From Hymenobacter negativus (GTDB lineage Bacteria > Bacteroidota > Bacteroidia > Cytophagales > Hymenobacteraceae): a DNA stretch of 64,000 nt. The stretch is taken from contig NZ_JAGETZ010000009.1 of NCBI RefSeq assembly GCF_017571495.1, positions 213,710-277,709 on the forward strand, given 5' to 3'. Shown in pieces: positions 41,384 to 49,858 of the stretch (its first letter is position 1; each line of letters starts with the position of its first letter). The notes under the pieces are model-generated. The model made no database searches. It worked only from the letters and a program-made list of their open reading frames with translations, and was not told where the DNA came from. The position numbers and the translations under genes were made by a program.

Positions 41384-42170
41384 CTGCTAGCCAGTTTGGC
41401 AATTGCGGCCGGAAGGAAACGGACTGAACCCGATGAACGACTTTGATAGCCGCTACATTCGCCGTGAACACCGCATCGGCTGCCAGTAAATCCTGCTGCG
41501 AAAATAGCCCCTCCCGGCACTCCGTACCGGCCGTCTGCGCCGCCCGTAGCACCTGCGCCCGGCGTACCCCCGCCACGCAGCCACTTGCCAATGACGGCGT
41601 AAATAACACGTCATCTTTTATCCAGAAAATGGCGGCGGCACCCGCCTCTGCCACGTGTCCCGCCACATCGCAGAGAATAATCTCAGCGAGGCCGCGCTGC
41701 TGCCGCTCATGCGCTGCCCGCACATAGAGCCACGCCTGTGGGCCCTTACAAAAGCTGAGCGGGGAGTGTATAGAGTGCGTTTCCAGGGCAAAATCAGCCT
41801 TGCTGACGGGCGTTTCATCGGATACAAAGGCTTCGGCGGTGGCCAGCCATTCGGCGGCGTCGGTGGTGGGCGTGTAGCGGCCGCCGCCGGCGCGCCAGAG
41901 CTGCAGGCGCAACCGGGAGGGAGTTAGATGGTTGGCTTGGGCCAGACGGGCTAGGGTAGTTTCTAATGCTTCGGCAGTGGCTAGGGCGGCGGGCAGCGTG
42001 AGGTAGAGCGCGGCGGCCGCCTGCTGCATACGGGCGTAGTGGTCGGCCACAAGGCGCAGGCGGCCGCTGGCGAAAATCAGAGTTTCAAAGAAGCCATCTC
42101 CGAAAGCCAGGCCGCGGTTGGGCAGGACCAGGGCGACGGCGGGCAGTAATTCGTTATTTAGCAAAAGCAT
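41373..42170 (-). CDS. Class IV PLP aminotransferase or lyase
   Basis: A 265-residue fold type IV PLP enzyme, the group of branched-chain aminotransferase, D-amino acid aminotransferase and aminodeoxychorismate lyase (PabC). It begins MLLLNNELLPAVALVLPNRG with LAFGDGFFETLIF, the family's dimer and active-site segment. A candidate PLP lysine is in SPLSFCKGPQAWLYVRA. The glutamate motif reads VAEAGAAAIFW, in which the usual Asn after E-(x)n is Ala. Closest guess is a PabC-like lyase or an aminotransferase. It overlaps the convergent TonB-like gene. Confidence 0.75.
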   Translation of the reverse strand: MLLLNNELLPAVALVLPNRGLAFGDGFFETLIFASGRLRLVADHYARMQQAAAALYLTLPAALATAEALETTLARLAQANHLTPSRLRLQLWRAGGGRYTPTTDAAEWLATAEAFVSDETPVSKADFALETHSIHSPLSFCKGPQAWLYVRAAHERQQRGLAEIILCDVAGHVAEAGAAAIFWIKDDVLFTPSLASGCVAGVRRAQVLRAAQTAGTECREGLFSQQDLLAADAVFTANVAAIKVVHRVQSVSFRPQLPNWLAAIA

Positions 42171-42179
42171 GAGCCAAAG

Positions 42180-43085
42180 CTAGCGCTGGGCCACGCGATA
42201 GGGGACATGCACCTGAAAAGTGGTATCGCGGCCGCTGGCATTAAAGCGGATTGTGCCCGTCCAGGCAGCCGGCCCGGATTTTAAAGGTGCCCGAAAACGC
42301 ACTTGCCCAACATTGCTGGAATCAACGGCTACGGGCTGGCCATTGCAGCGCATTTGCATGGGGACGTAGCGTAGGTCTAGAATACTTCCCAAAAATAGGT
42401 GAGCCCGGTAGATTTCGCCAGGAGCCACAACGCCTGATTCAGCGGAGTACAGCGCTACCAGATGCGAGCGGAGTTGTTTGGCGCCCACTCTAGAAAGAAG
42501 ATACTGCAACGTATTCAATTCAGCAGTTCGCACCTCACTTTCCAACTGGGAAAGGTTTGCTAGTGCTGCCACTGTCGACAGTCCAGTGAATTGTGGCTCG
42601 GATAGTTTGGCCTTGCCAGTTGGGTTGAGGGCCTGAAGGACCGAGCGATAATTAGTAATCTGTTGGTGCATGCCCTGTTGAGCAGCCCTCGTCGACCCTA
42701 ATAGCTTTTCGGATGCACCAATTTCACCCAAATGAGCCAGCGTAGGGTTTGCTTCAGCCTTGGTGCCAGTCGGATGCCGCAATTCGTTGGTCAGGTCGCG
42801 TAGCGTTAGAGCCATCGAATCGGCATTGTCATGCAGTTTTCGGGCTGCTGCTAAAATCGAGACTTCCTTCGGCTGATTCTGATTTTTTACTACCGCTTCC
42901 TCAATTCCTTTCACATTGCCTTCTGTTCGCCGGTGGGCATCTTCATTGTCCGTAGCCAAGAGTTGGTTGAGGTAGTATAGCTGCCCGTTAAGCTGCGTTT
43001 GCGCTTGGTGCTGACGATAGAAAGCATACGCCATAGCGCTGGCAGCAACCAGTACCACCAGCACTAAAGTGGGAAGACGTTTCAT
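42180..43085 (-). CDS. Short GldM-like protein, copy 1
   Basis: A 301-residue protein with one N-terminal membrane helix (LVLVVLVAASAMAYAFY) and a periplasmic part. It shows GldM features: a helical N-terminal region, VAALANLSQLESEVRTAELN (the 'LxKLQxDVRxAE' block) and SGVVAPGEIYRAHLFLGS (the 'GxxYxAxIFL' block). Full GldM, the T9SS/gliding inner-membrane motor partner of GldL, is about 500 residues with four periplasmic domains; this protein has only the first part. It overlaps the upstream copy by 4 nt (ATGA). Confidence 0.6.
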   Translation of the reverse strand: MKRLPTLVLVVLVAASAMAYAFYRQHQAQTQLNGQLYYLNQLLATDNEDAHRRTEGNVKGIEEAVVKNQNQPKEVSILAAARKLHDNADSMALTLRDLTNELRHPTGTKAEANPTLAHLGEIGASEKLLGSTRAAQQGMHQQITNYRSVLQALNPTGKAKLSEPQFTGLSTVAALANLSQLESEVRTAELNTLQYLLSRVGAKQLRSHLVALYSAESGVVAPGEIYRAHLFLGSILDLRYVPMQMRCNGQPVAVDSSNVGQVRFRAPLKSGPAAWTGTIRFNASGRDTTFQVHVPYRVAQR

Positions 43086-44014
43086 CGGGCCGGCTGCTTA
43101 ACAATAGAGTAAGGGACATTTACTTGAAATGTAGTATCCGATGTGCTTGTCCTGACCTGGATAAGGCCTCGCCAGTGGGCGCGTACGGTATCGGGCTGGT
43201 TGGGCTGTAGCGGCGGCACCTGAATTTCGACCAGTCCCCAGCCATTGGGCTGTACCGCAATGGCTTTTCCCTCAGCACTCATTATGGGACGGAGACTTGA
43301 AGCGGCCTGAGTTAAAAATAGCTGCGCTTTATAGTTGCCCCCCGGTGCCACGGTATTTGAAGCGGCTACTGCTATAGCACCTATTTTATCGAAGCACATG
43401 CAGCAGCCGCTGCCTACTTTTTGCGCCTGACGATTTAGAGCCTCTGCCGTTTGGTGGCGCACTTGCGCTTCGAGGCGCGTGAGGCTGGCCAGGGCTGACG
43501 CTATGGGCGCGTGTTCAGCATAAAACCATGTCGTTTCTTCGGGACCAGCTTGCGTAAGAGCAGGCACTTCGGGTATAAAAATCCGAATGAAAGCAGTGTA
43601 CTGGTCTAGCTGTCGGGTGAGCTGCTCCTCCGTGATTTGGCCGGGTTGAGTGGCGACGTCGGGGCGATGCAACGCGCCAGCGGAGGTTTCATGTGCCGCC
43701 GCCCGTAGCGCTTGTTGAAACAGGTGCAGCGTGTCTACAATATACTTGGCACGGCTCAAAATCTGTTGGCTTTCTTTCAGCACCACCACATCCCGGACCT
43801 GATTTTGGTTCTTAGATACTGCCACGCTAATTCCATATACAGTATTGGCCATTTCTCGAGCTCCCTGCTGGTTGTTGGCTGCTAGGCGAGCTTCCAACGC
43901 CACTATCTTTTCCAAAATGACAGCATTCTGCGCTTGCCCCCGATGCAGAAACACGCCTGCCCCACTAAGAATAGCTACGAAGCAGACCGTCAGAAATCGG
44001 TTATTTATTTTCAT
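43082..44014 (-). CDS. Short GldM-like protein, copy 2
   Basis: A 310-residue paralog of the downstream protein. ATG at 44014 (MKINNRFLTVCFVAILSGAG); an in-frame ATG seven codons upstream is possible. The same blocks recur: SALASLTRLEAQVRHQTAEALN, NTVAPGGNYKAQLFLTQ and SDTTFQVNVPYSIV, matching GRDTTFQVHVPYRV in the partner. A cysteine cluster GSGCCMCFDK is unique to this copy. The two are translationally coupled through ATGA. They may be secretion-system or adhesin stators, but no gldL-like gene lies nearby. Confidence 0.6.
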   Translation of the reverse strand: MKINNRFLTVCFVAILSGAGVFLHRGQAQNAVILEKIVALEARLAANNQQGAREMANTVYGISVAVSKNQNQVRDVVVLKESQQILSRAKYIVDTLHLFQQALRAAAHETSAGALHRPDVATQPGQITEEQLTRQLDQYTAFIRIFIPEVPALTQAGPEETTWFYAEHAPIASALASLTRLEAQVRHQTAEALNRQAQKVGSGCCMCFDKIGAIAVAASNTVAPGGNYKAQLFLTQAASSLRPIMSAEGKAIAVQPNGWGLVEIQVPPLQPNQPDTVRAHWRGLIQVRTSTSDTTFQVNVPYSIVKQPAR

Positions 44015-44044
44015 GTTAGTCAAAAAATAGCCCATCTGACTTCC

Positions 44045-44103
44045 TTACATCAACGCAAACTTCTTGCTCGGCATTGCCCGCACCACACTTCGGAGCTCCA
44101 ACC
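44045..44103 (-). pseudogene. Remnant of a dprA 3' end
   Basis: The minus strand reads GRLELRSVVRAMPSKKFALM plus stop, against LEFRGVVRTMPGKKFALV plus stop at the end of dprA (46960-47018). The DNA agrees at about four in five positions over ~55 bp, including the stop codon, and homology stops on the N-terminal side. No upstream gene part exists here. It lies between the GldM-like pair and the delta-60 gene. Confidence 0.7.
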
Positions 44104-44275
44104 GGCCACGCTTACGCTTCCAGCCGTCCTACGCGTTATAGCCCCTTGTTCAGGCTACAAAAAACACGATTACCGGTGAGCTTAGATTAGGTTAATGTAT
44201 TGAGTTGGCTCGGTATTGCCTGTATTAAGTTAATCACCTGGGTAAAGCCAAAAATTAGGAAGCCATGTTGAAGAT

Positions 44276-44310
44276 AAAAAGAGGCCCTTCGTGCTGATGA
44301 AGGGCCTCTT
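44276..44310 (-). terminator. Intrinsic terminator of the delta-60 gene
   Basis: Arms 44279-44290 and 44299-44310 pair over 12 bp with an 8-nt loop, and a run of A's at 44276-44280 gives a U-tract on the minus strand. It lies about 80 nt after the stop of the 44391-46913 gene. Confidence 0.85.
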
Positions 44311-44390
44311 TATTAATCTTTATTAATAAGAAAAGAGCAGGCTATGCGTGAATAGGTTACCTATTTGTCTCTTTCGTCTGCGCCAACCGC

Positions 44391-46913
44391 TTATTGCACC
44401 TGTACGCGGCGCAGCACGGTGCCCTCGGCGTAGTTCACGCGCAGGAGGTAGATGCCAACGGGTAAAGCATCTACTGACAAGGTAGCAGGCTGGCTGCCAC
44501 TCAGCACCTGGTGGCGGAGGGTGCGGCCCAACCCGTCGAGCAGGTCGAGGGATTGTGGGTGGGCGCTGGCGTCGGGAGCCACGGTGAGGATGGTATGCGT
44601 GGGGATGGGCCAGGCCTCGGTGCGGTCGGCAACGGCTTGTGGCGCGGCTACATGCAGCACATTGCTCGCCGTGATGCGGGCTACGCCGAAAATAGGCTGA
44701 CCAGCAATAGCAGTGAAGCTGCCGCCCGCCATGATGTTGCCATCGGGCTGAATAAGCAAGGCTCGCACCGCCCCATTGGGCGTAGCAGAGGCGCCATATG
44801 AGGCATCCGCTTGTCCGTCTGATTGCAGCCGTGCGAGGTTTGAGGGGATGCTTGGGCTTGTAAAAAGGCCGCCCATCAACACCCGGTTATTGGGCTGAAG
44901 CGCCAGTGTGTTCACGGTGCCAGTAATGGTAGGGGGCACAAAGCTGGCATCAACTGCGCCAGTAGCAGTCAGCCGTGCCACGTTGGTACGGGCTGTCCCT
45001 CCAATGGCTAAAAAGGCCCCGCCTACCAGGAGTTTGCCATCGGGCTGGAGCGCGAGTGCCTGCAGGCGGGTGGTGCCGGAGTTCGTGAAGGCACCGCTTA
45101 GAAAAGACGCGTCCGTGGCGCCGTTACTTTCCAGCCGTAGTACCCCGCGGCTGGAATTGGTGCTACCTACTGGAATGCCCGTGCCAGCCACCAGAATCTT
45201 GCCATCGGGTTGCAGGGCCATCGTCTGGAAAGCCGTGAGGCGGGGACCAGTGGTAGCAGGCGTGAATGACGCATCCCGCGTGCCATCGGCAAGGAGGCGC
45301 ACCAGCGCATTCGTCACGTTGCCGGCCAGCGCCACGTTGAGGCTGCCTACCAGGATGCGTCCGTCGGGCTGGAGGAGCAGGCGCGCTACGTTGCTGGCGA
45401 GAAAGCTGGGGGCATTCAGGCTATTATCGGGGCTGCCGTTCGATAGGAAACGATTCACAGCTGCCGGGGTAGCGGTAAGGATGCGACCATCTGGCTGCAA
45501 GGCTACATCGACCACCCCCAAATCGAGGCCTACGTTTGGCGAAAAGGAGGCGTCAACAGTGCCATCGGTGTTGAAGCGGGCAAGGCGCCGCACCGGCTGG
45601 GCATTAATCTCCGAAAAATTTCCACCCACCAACAATTTCCCATCAGGCTGGCGTACCATGGCTGTCGCCGTGCCATCGGTTTGGATGGTGGGTTGAAACG
45701 CCGGGTTGATAACACCGGAACTCGTTAGTTCGATTAACCCCCGGTCAAGGGTGCCCGTGAAACTACCGAAGGTGCCTGCAACCAGAACTTGGCCGCTGGC
45801 CAGCAGCGTCAGCGCGTTGGGGCGGATATTAGGCCCGGTACCTACCTGAAACGAGGTGTCCAGCGTCCCATCTGCATTCAAGCGGTTCACACCCGGCAAG
45901 CTGGTGCCGTTATAGAGCGGGTCGTTGATGAACAGCACTTTCCCATCGGGTTGCAGCTGCATGGCGTCGCCCGAGTAAGAATACACGCTGTAGGACGTGA
46001 GCGCAGCCGGGGGCGTGAAGTTGGGGTCGAGGGCGCCATTGGACAGCAGGCGGGCAATGCCCTGCCCCTGCGGCCCCGTTGAATTAAAAAACAGGCCTCC
46101 GCTTATCAGGATTTTGCCGTCGGGCTGCACCACAATATTGTCGGCATCGCTGCCAGCTGTTAGGGCAGGTGTGAACGTCTGGTCGAGCGAACCGTCGGAG
46201 TTTATGCGGGCCAAGCCGTTGCAGGGCACACCGTTGTAAGAAGTAATATAACCCCCAATAAGGTACTGCCCGTTGGGCAAGGCCACAATGCTTAGTATAT
46301 CATCGTAAAGGTTAACACCCAGCCCGCCACTGTTAAAAGTTGGGTCTACAGCGCCAGTCGCTGTGAGCCGAACAATGCCGCCGGGTACGGCCGCGCCATT
46401 AAATTGGTCGAATCCGCCTACTGCGATAAGCTGCCCGTTGGATAGGGGTAGGTAATCATCGATGTAGCTGGTTACGCCATTATAGCTCGGTCCGGTGCCA
46501 ATGTTGAACGATGCATCGCCGGTACCATTGGCATTGAGCCGCAACAGCGATTGACGGGTAATTCCGCCTACGGTGAAAGGGGCACTGGGAGAATAGCCCA
46601 GCATAAATTGCCCGTTGCTCAATAAGCGGACGCGGTAGGTCACCGGGGCGGCACCGACGTTCTGCTGAAAAGCCGCATCCAGCGTGCCGTTGGTATTGAA
46701 ACGACTAATGCCCGAGGCGCTGGTTCCATTAACACGGGTGTATATGCCGGTTGTGACAATTTTGCCATCGGGCTGTTCCAGCGCTGAGTAGACCGTGCCG
46801 GGCGCATACATTCTCGGCGCAGCAAAAGTGGCCGATAGGCTCTGAGCAGCAAGCGGCAGCCTGTCGGCAAAACCCAGGCAAAGCGCCGTAAAAAGGAGTA
46901 ATCTTTTCTTCAT
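44391..46913 (-). CDS. Delta-60 repeat beta-propeller protein with T9SS sorting domain
   Basis: An 840-residue secreted protein; the ATG at 46913 (MKKRLLLFTALCLGF) begins a signal peptide ending near LAAQ, whereas an in-frame upstream extension lacks any leader. It contains about a dozen units of ~55-60 residues, each with a core like LVGGxFxxxxGxxxxxLARLNxDGxxDxSF and ALQPDGKILV, the delta-60 repeat (TIGR02608). The final ~80 residues are a type A T9SS sorting domain (SLDLLDGLGRTLRHQVLSG, then YLLRVNYAEGTVLRRVQVQ), so the protein should be secreted and attached to the cell surface. It sits between dprA and a decayed dprA tail. Confidence 0.88.
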   Translation of the reverse strand: MKKRLLLFTALCLGFADRLPLAAQSLSATFAAPRMYAPGTVYSALEQPDGKIVTTGIYTRVNGTSASGISRFNTNGTLDAAFQQNVGAAPVTYRVRLLSNGQFMLGYSPSAPFTVGGITRQSLLRLNANGTGDASFNIGTGPSYNGVTSYIDDYLPLSNGQLIAVGGFDQFNGAAVPGGIVRLTATGAVDPTFNSGGLGVNLYDDILSIVALPNGQYLIGGYITSYNGVPCNGLARINSDGSLDQTFTPALTAGSDADNIVVQPDGKILISGGLFFNSTGPQGQGIARLLSNGALDPNFTPPAALTSYSVYSYSGDAMQLQPDGKVLFINDPLYNGTSLPGVNRLNADGTLDTSFQVGTGPNIRPNALTLLASGQVLVAGTFGSFTGTLDRGLIELTSSGVINPAFQPTIQTDGTATAMVRQPDGKLLVGGNFSEINAQPVRRLARFNTDGTVDASFSPNVGLDLGVVDVALQPDGRILTATPAAVNRFLSNGSPDNSLNAPSFLASNVARLLLQPDGRILVGSLNVALAGNVTNALVRLLADGTRDASFTPATTGPRLTAFQTMALQPDGKILVAGTGIPVGSTNSSRGVLRLESNGATDASFLSGAFTNSGTTRLQALALQPDGKLLVGGAFLAIGGTARTNVARLTATGAVDASFVPPTITGTVNTLALQPNNRVLMGGLFTSPSIPSNLARLQSDGQADASYGASATPNGAVRALLIQPDGNIMAGGSFTAIAGQPIFGVARITASNVLHVAAPQAVADRTEAWPIPTHTILTVAPDASAHPQSLDLLDGLGRTLRHQVLSGSQPATLSVDALPVGIYLLRVNYAEGTVLRRVQVQ

Positions 46914-46959
46914 GAATTTGGAAAAGAGAATAACATAAAAGCAACTGATAAGTAGATTC

Positions 46960-48087
46960 TTACACCAACGCAAACTTCTTGCCCGGCATTGTCCGCACCA
47001 CGCCCCGGAACTCCAGCCCCAGCAGCAGCGAAGCCACCGCATAGATGGCAATTTGCGCTTTCCAGGCAATGTCATCCATTTGCAGTTCCCGGCCGGTTGC
47101 GGCGGCCAGCACGGTGATGATGGCAAATTCCTCAGCCGTAAAATCATCAGCCGAGTAGGAGGGAACTGGTTTGAACTTCCCCGATTGATGCAGGGCCGCG
47201 TCCCAGTTCAGCAGCTGCTCCAGGTCCAGCGGCTCGGTGTACATGGCGGCCTTGTTGCTTTTGATGAGCGCATTGCAGCCTTCTGAGGCCAGCGAGCCCA
47301 CATTGCCGGGCACAGCCAGCACGTCGCGGTCGTAGCTCAGGGCCAGTTCGGCGGTTATCAGGGCCCCGCCCTTTATGGCCGCTTCCACTACCACTGTACC
47401 GTCCGAAAGGCCGGCAATGATGCGGTTGCGGGCGGGGAAGTTATAGCGGTCGGGCGGCGTGCCGAAGGGGAATTCGGTGAGCAGGCCGCCTTGCTCGCGC
47501 ATCTTTTCAGCCGTCTTCTGGTGGGTATGCGGATAAATTCTATCCAGCCCGGTGGCCATCACGCCCACGGTTTCCAGGCCCTCCTGCAGGGCGGCGCGAT
47601 GGGCCATAATGTCGATGCCGTAGGCCAGGCCGCTCACCACCAGCGGCCGGTGCGGCACCAGGCCTTGCACGATGCGCTCGGTTTGCTCGCGGCCGTACTC
47701 CGTGGCTTTGCGGGTGCCCACGAGGGCCACCGTTTTGAGGGTATTTAAGTCGGCCGTGCCTTGGTAATATAGAATGGCGGGCGCATCGGGAATCAGCTTA
47801 AGACGGCTTGGGAAGCGTTTGCTGGTGTAGAAAATGATTTCCACACCGTCCTTTTCGGCCTTTTTTAAGTCAGCTTCTGCTTTGCGAAAGGCTTTTTCAC
47901 GCTCCGTGCCAGTTAGGATTTTAACCGTGGCGTCGCCCACGCCGGGAATGCGGCGCAGCTTGCCGGACGGCATCATCAGTACGTTTTTGGCCGAGCCGCC
48001 GTAGCTCATCAACTGCCGTGTGAGCTGTGGGCCAATGCCGGGTAGAAGAGTGAGCGCAAGCTCGTGGAAGAGGGTGTCGCTGGACAT
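46960..48087 (-). CDS. dprA: DNA-processing protein DprA
   Basis: A 375-residue DprA/Smf that binds incoming single-stranded DNA and loads RecA during transformation. ATG at 48087 (MSSDTLFHELALTLLPGIG). The SAM-like N-terminus (GIGPQLTRQLMSYGGS) is followed by the Rossmann domain with VALVGTRKATEYGREQTER, VSGLAYGIDIMAHRAALQ, PARNRIIAGLSDGTVVVEAA and ITAELALSYDRDVLAVPGN. The C-terminal winged-helix segment ends GLEFRGVVRTMPGKKFALV. The upstream region holds three repeats of the type 'GTAAGCTTTcGCTTGCG'. No comEC or other competence genes in the window. Confidence 0.93.
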   Translation of the reverse strand: MSSDTLFHELALTLLPGIGPQLTRQLMSYGGSAKNVLMMPSGKLRRIPGVGDATVKILTGTEREKAFRKAEADLKKAEKDGVEIIFYTSKRFPSRLKLIPDAPAILYYQGTADLNTLKTVALVGTRKATEYGREQTERIVQGLVPHRPLVVSGLAYGIDIMAHRAALQEGLETVGVMATGLDRIYPHTHQKTAEKMREQGGLLTEFPFGTPPDRYNFPARNRIIAGLSDGTVVVEAAIKGGALITAELALSYDRDVLAVPGNVGSLASEGCNALIKSNKAAMYTEPLDLEQLLNWDAALHQSGKFKPVPSYSADDFTAEEFAIITVLAAATGRELQMDDIAWKAQIAIYAVASLLLGLEFRGVVRTMPGKKFALV

Positions 48088-48089
48088 GT

Positions 48090-48247
48090 ACCGTAAGCTT
48101 TGGCTTGCGCCGGAGTAAAAGGTAGCGTAAGCTTTCGCTTGCGACAAGCGCAACGAGTTCTGCTTCCGGAAGATAAATGGAGTTGATTTTGAAGTAGTGG
48201 CGCAACAGCACATCGTTGCACTCATCACAAGCCAACGCTTATGCTGC
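48090..48247. repeat. Three REP-like units upstream of dprA
   Basis: Two direct copies, 48090-48111 and 48122-48145, share CGTAAGCTTT(G/C)GCTTGCG. A third copy in the opposite direction, 48226-48247, reads CACAAGCCAACGCTTATGCTG, related at about 15 of 20 positions. The unit is imperfectly palindromic. They lie between dprA and the MerR-type gene. Confidence 0.6.
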
Positions 48248-48257
48248 TGTTCAGGCG

Positions 48258-48629
48258 CTACTCGGCTATATCCGGGTCCGCCTTCCCTGCTGCCTCCACT
48301 TCCTTCTTGAGGCTCACCAGAAACGCCCGAACCTTCTCCAGGCTCTGCACCACGTCAATCTTCTCCTTGAGCTGCGGACCCTTTTGCTTGAGCATGTCGC
48401 GGGCGCCGGGGATGGTGTAGCCACGCTCCTTCACCAGGTGGTAGATGGTGCGGAACACTTCGATGTCTTGAGGGGTGTAGAGGCGGTTGCCCTTCTTGCT
48501 GCGGCGCGGGCGCAGCTCCTCAAACTCCGTTTCCCAGAAGCGCACCAGCGACTCGGCCACCTTGAACTGGGCGGCCACTTCGCCAATGGTGAAGTATTGT
48601 TTTTCGATGCTGCGCTCTTTGTAGGGCAT
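48258..48629 (-). CDS. MerR family transcriptional regulator
   Basis: A 123-residue protein; ATG at 48629 gives MPYKERSIEKQYFTIGE, with the MerR winged helix-turn-helix: YFTIGEVAAQFKVAESLVRFWE and RSKKGNRLYTPQDIEVFRTIYHLVKERGYTI, then a coiled coil (KLKEKIDVVQSLEKVRAFLVSLKKE). An in-frame ATG ten codons upstream overlaps the galactanase stop. The short C-terminus has no metal-binding cysteines, so the ligand is unknown. This type is widespread in Bacteroidota. It follows the galactanase gene with a gap of 22 bp, and dprA follows. Confidence 0.85.
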   Translation of the reverse strand: MPYKERSIEKQYFTIGEVAAQFKVAESLVRFWETEFEELRPRRSKKGNRLYTPQDIEVFRTIYHLVKERGYTIPGARDMLKQKGPQLKEKIDVVQSLEKVRAFLVSLKKEVEAAGKADPDIAE

Positions 48630-48651
48630 GGTGCTAAGGGCCGGCGGCGGG

Positions 48652-49692
48652 TTAGTCAACCCGGTATTTCCGGCTGATTTCGTCGTAAATTAACAACAAG
48701 TCGTTTGCCTGGCCTTGTTTGTCGAAAATGGATTCCCAGGTGTTGAGCGGCTCCCAGATAAAGCTGCCCTTGCCTTTGCCGCCCGGCAGGTTGAAGGCAA
48801 TGTCGTTGACCTCGCGCTTGCGCTCCGAATATTCGACCAGCACAATATCCTGCGGATACTTTTTGGCCAGCGCCGTCAGATTGTTCTTCAGGTCTGGAAT
48901 GGTGCCGTGCCACTTTGGGTAGTACGACTCGCCAATCACATCAAATTCAACTTTGCGCGCAATCATGCGGTCGAGCCAGAGCGTGGAATGTACGTTCTGG
49001 CCGCCCAGGGCAATGTGCATCATGACCAGCGCAGTAGGCGTGGTTTCGCGCACGGCGCGGGCTCCGGCCTTAGCCAGGTCGGCCAGGACATCGAAGCGGG
49101 CAAGGCTGTCGGATTTTTGCACGTCGCCGTCCGGCCAAATCATGCCATGGTTGATTTCGTTGCCCACCTGCACCATATCGGGCGGGGTGCCCTGGGCATT
49201 CAGGGCCTGCAATACTTCTTTGGTGTAGTCGTGCACGGCCTGGGTCAGGGCGGTGCCGTGCAGGTCTTGCCACGCAAGCGGCTTGAACTGCTTCTGCGGG
49301 TCGGCCCAGGTGTCGGAGTAGTGAAAGTCGAGGAGCAGCTTCAGGCCCGCCTGCTTCACGCGCTTGGCCATGGCCAGGGTATGCGGTAAGTCGCAAAAGC
49401 CCTTGCCAGGCGAGTAGCCGCTGTCGGCCGCCGGGTTATTGAAAATCCGCAGGCGGATGTAGTTGAAGTGATGGTCCTTGAGAATCTGGATGGCGTCTTT
49501 TTGCACGCCTTTGTCCGAGAATTTAACGCCGCGCGCTTCGAGCTGGGGCAGAAAGGAAATGTCGGCGCCGAGGACTTTGCCCAGCTTGGCCTTGCGCGGC
49601 GCGGGTGGCGTGGCCGCAATGCTATTCAGGCCAGCCAGCACCAGCAGGCCGATGCCACCCAAGCGGTGCAGCGAATTCAAACGAAACGACAT
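48652..49692 (-). CDS. Secreted GH53 endo-beta-1,4-galactanase
   Basis: A 346-residue glycosidase; the ATG at 49692 (MSFRLNSLHRLGGIGLLVLAG) starts a signal peptide ending near SIAA. It matches family GH53: GADISFLPQLEARGVKFSD, LRIFNNPA, LLLDFHYSDTWADPQKQ, GNEINHGMIWPDG (Glu as acid/base) and VLVEYSERKRE (nucleophile region; EYS in place of the more common ETA-type). It would cleave beta-1,4-galactan side chains of pectin in the periplasm or outside. No SusC/SusD pair or other carbohydrate genes lie next to it. Confidence 0.85.
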   Translation of the reverse strand: MSFRLNSLHRLGGIGLLVLAGLNSIAATPPAPRKAKLGKVLGADISFLPQLEARGVKFSDKGVQKDAIQILKDHHFNYIRLRIFNNPAADSGYSPGKGFCDLPHTLAMAKRVKQAGLKLLLDFHYSDTWADPQKQFKPLAWQDLHGTALTQAVHDYTKEVLQALNAQGTPPDMVQVGNEINHGMIWPDGDVQKSDSLARFDVLADLAKAGARAVRETTPTALVMMHIALGGQNVHSTLWLDRMIARKVEFDVIGESYYPKWHGTIPDLKNNLTALAKKYPQDIVLVEYSERKREVNDIAFNLPGGKGKGSFIWEPLNTWESIFDKQGQANDLLLIYDEISRKYRVD

Positions 49693-49785
49693 AAAAGGGA
49701 CAGCAAAATGCGCGGCATGCACCACACCTTGGAAGGGGGCGCAAGATACGGGCAGCCAGACAACCGGGGCAGGAGGGCCCGTTGT

Positions 49786-49793
49786 TACCTTTG
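49786..49793 (+). promoter_or_regulatory. alaS -7 element
   Basis: TACCTTTG, an exact TAnnTTTG box, about 65 nt upstream of the alaS ATG. No TTG at the normal -33 distance. Confidence 0.45.
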
Positions 49794-49858
49794 CGGCACT
49801 GAGCCCGTGGCAAAACCGATTTCTTGCCGGATTTGGACCAGCTTTCCCTTGCATTCCC

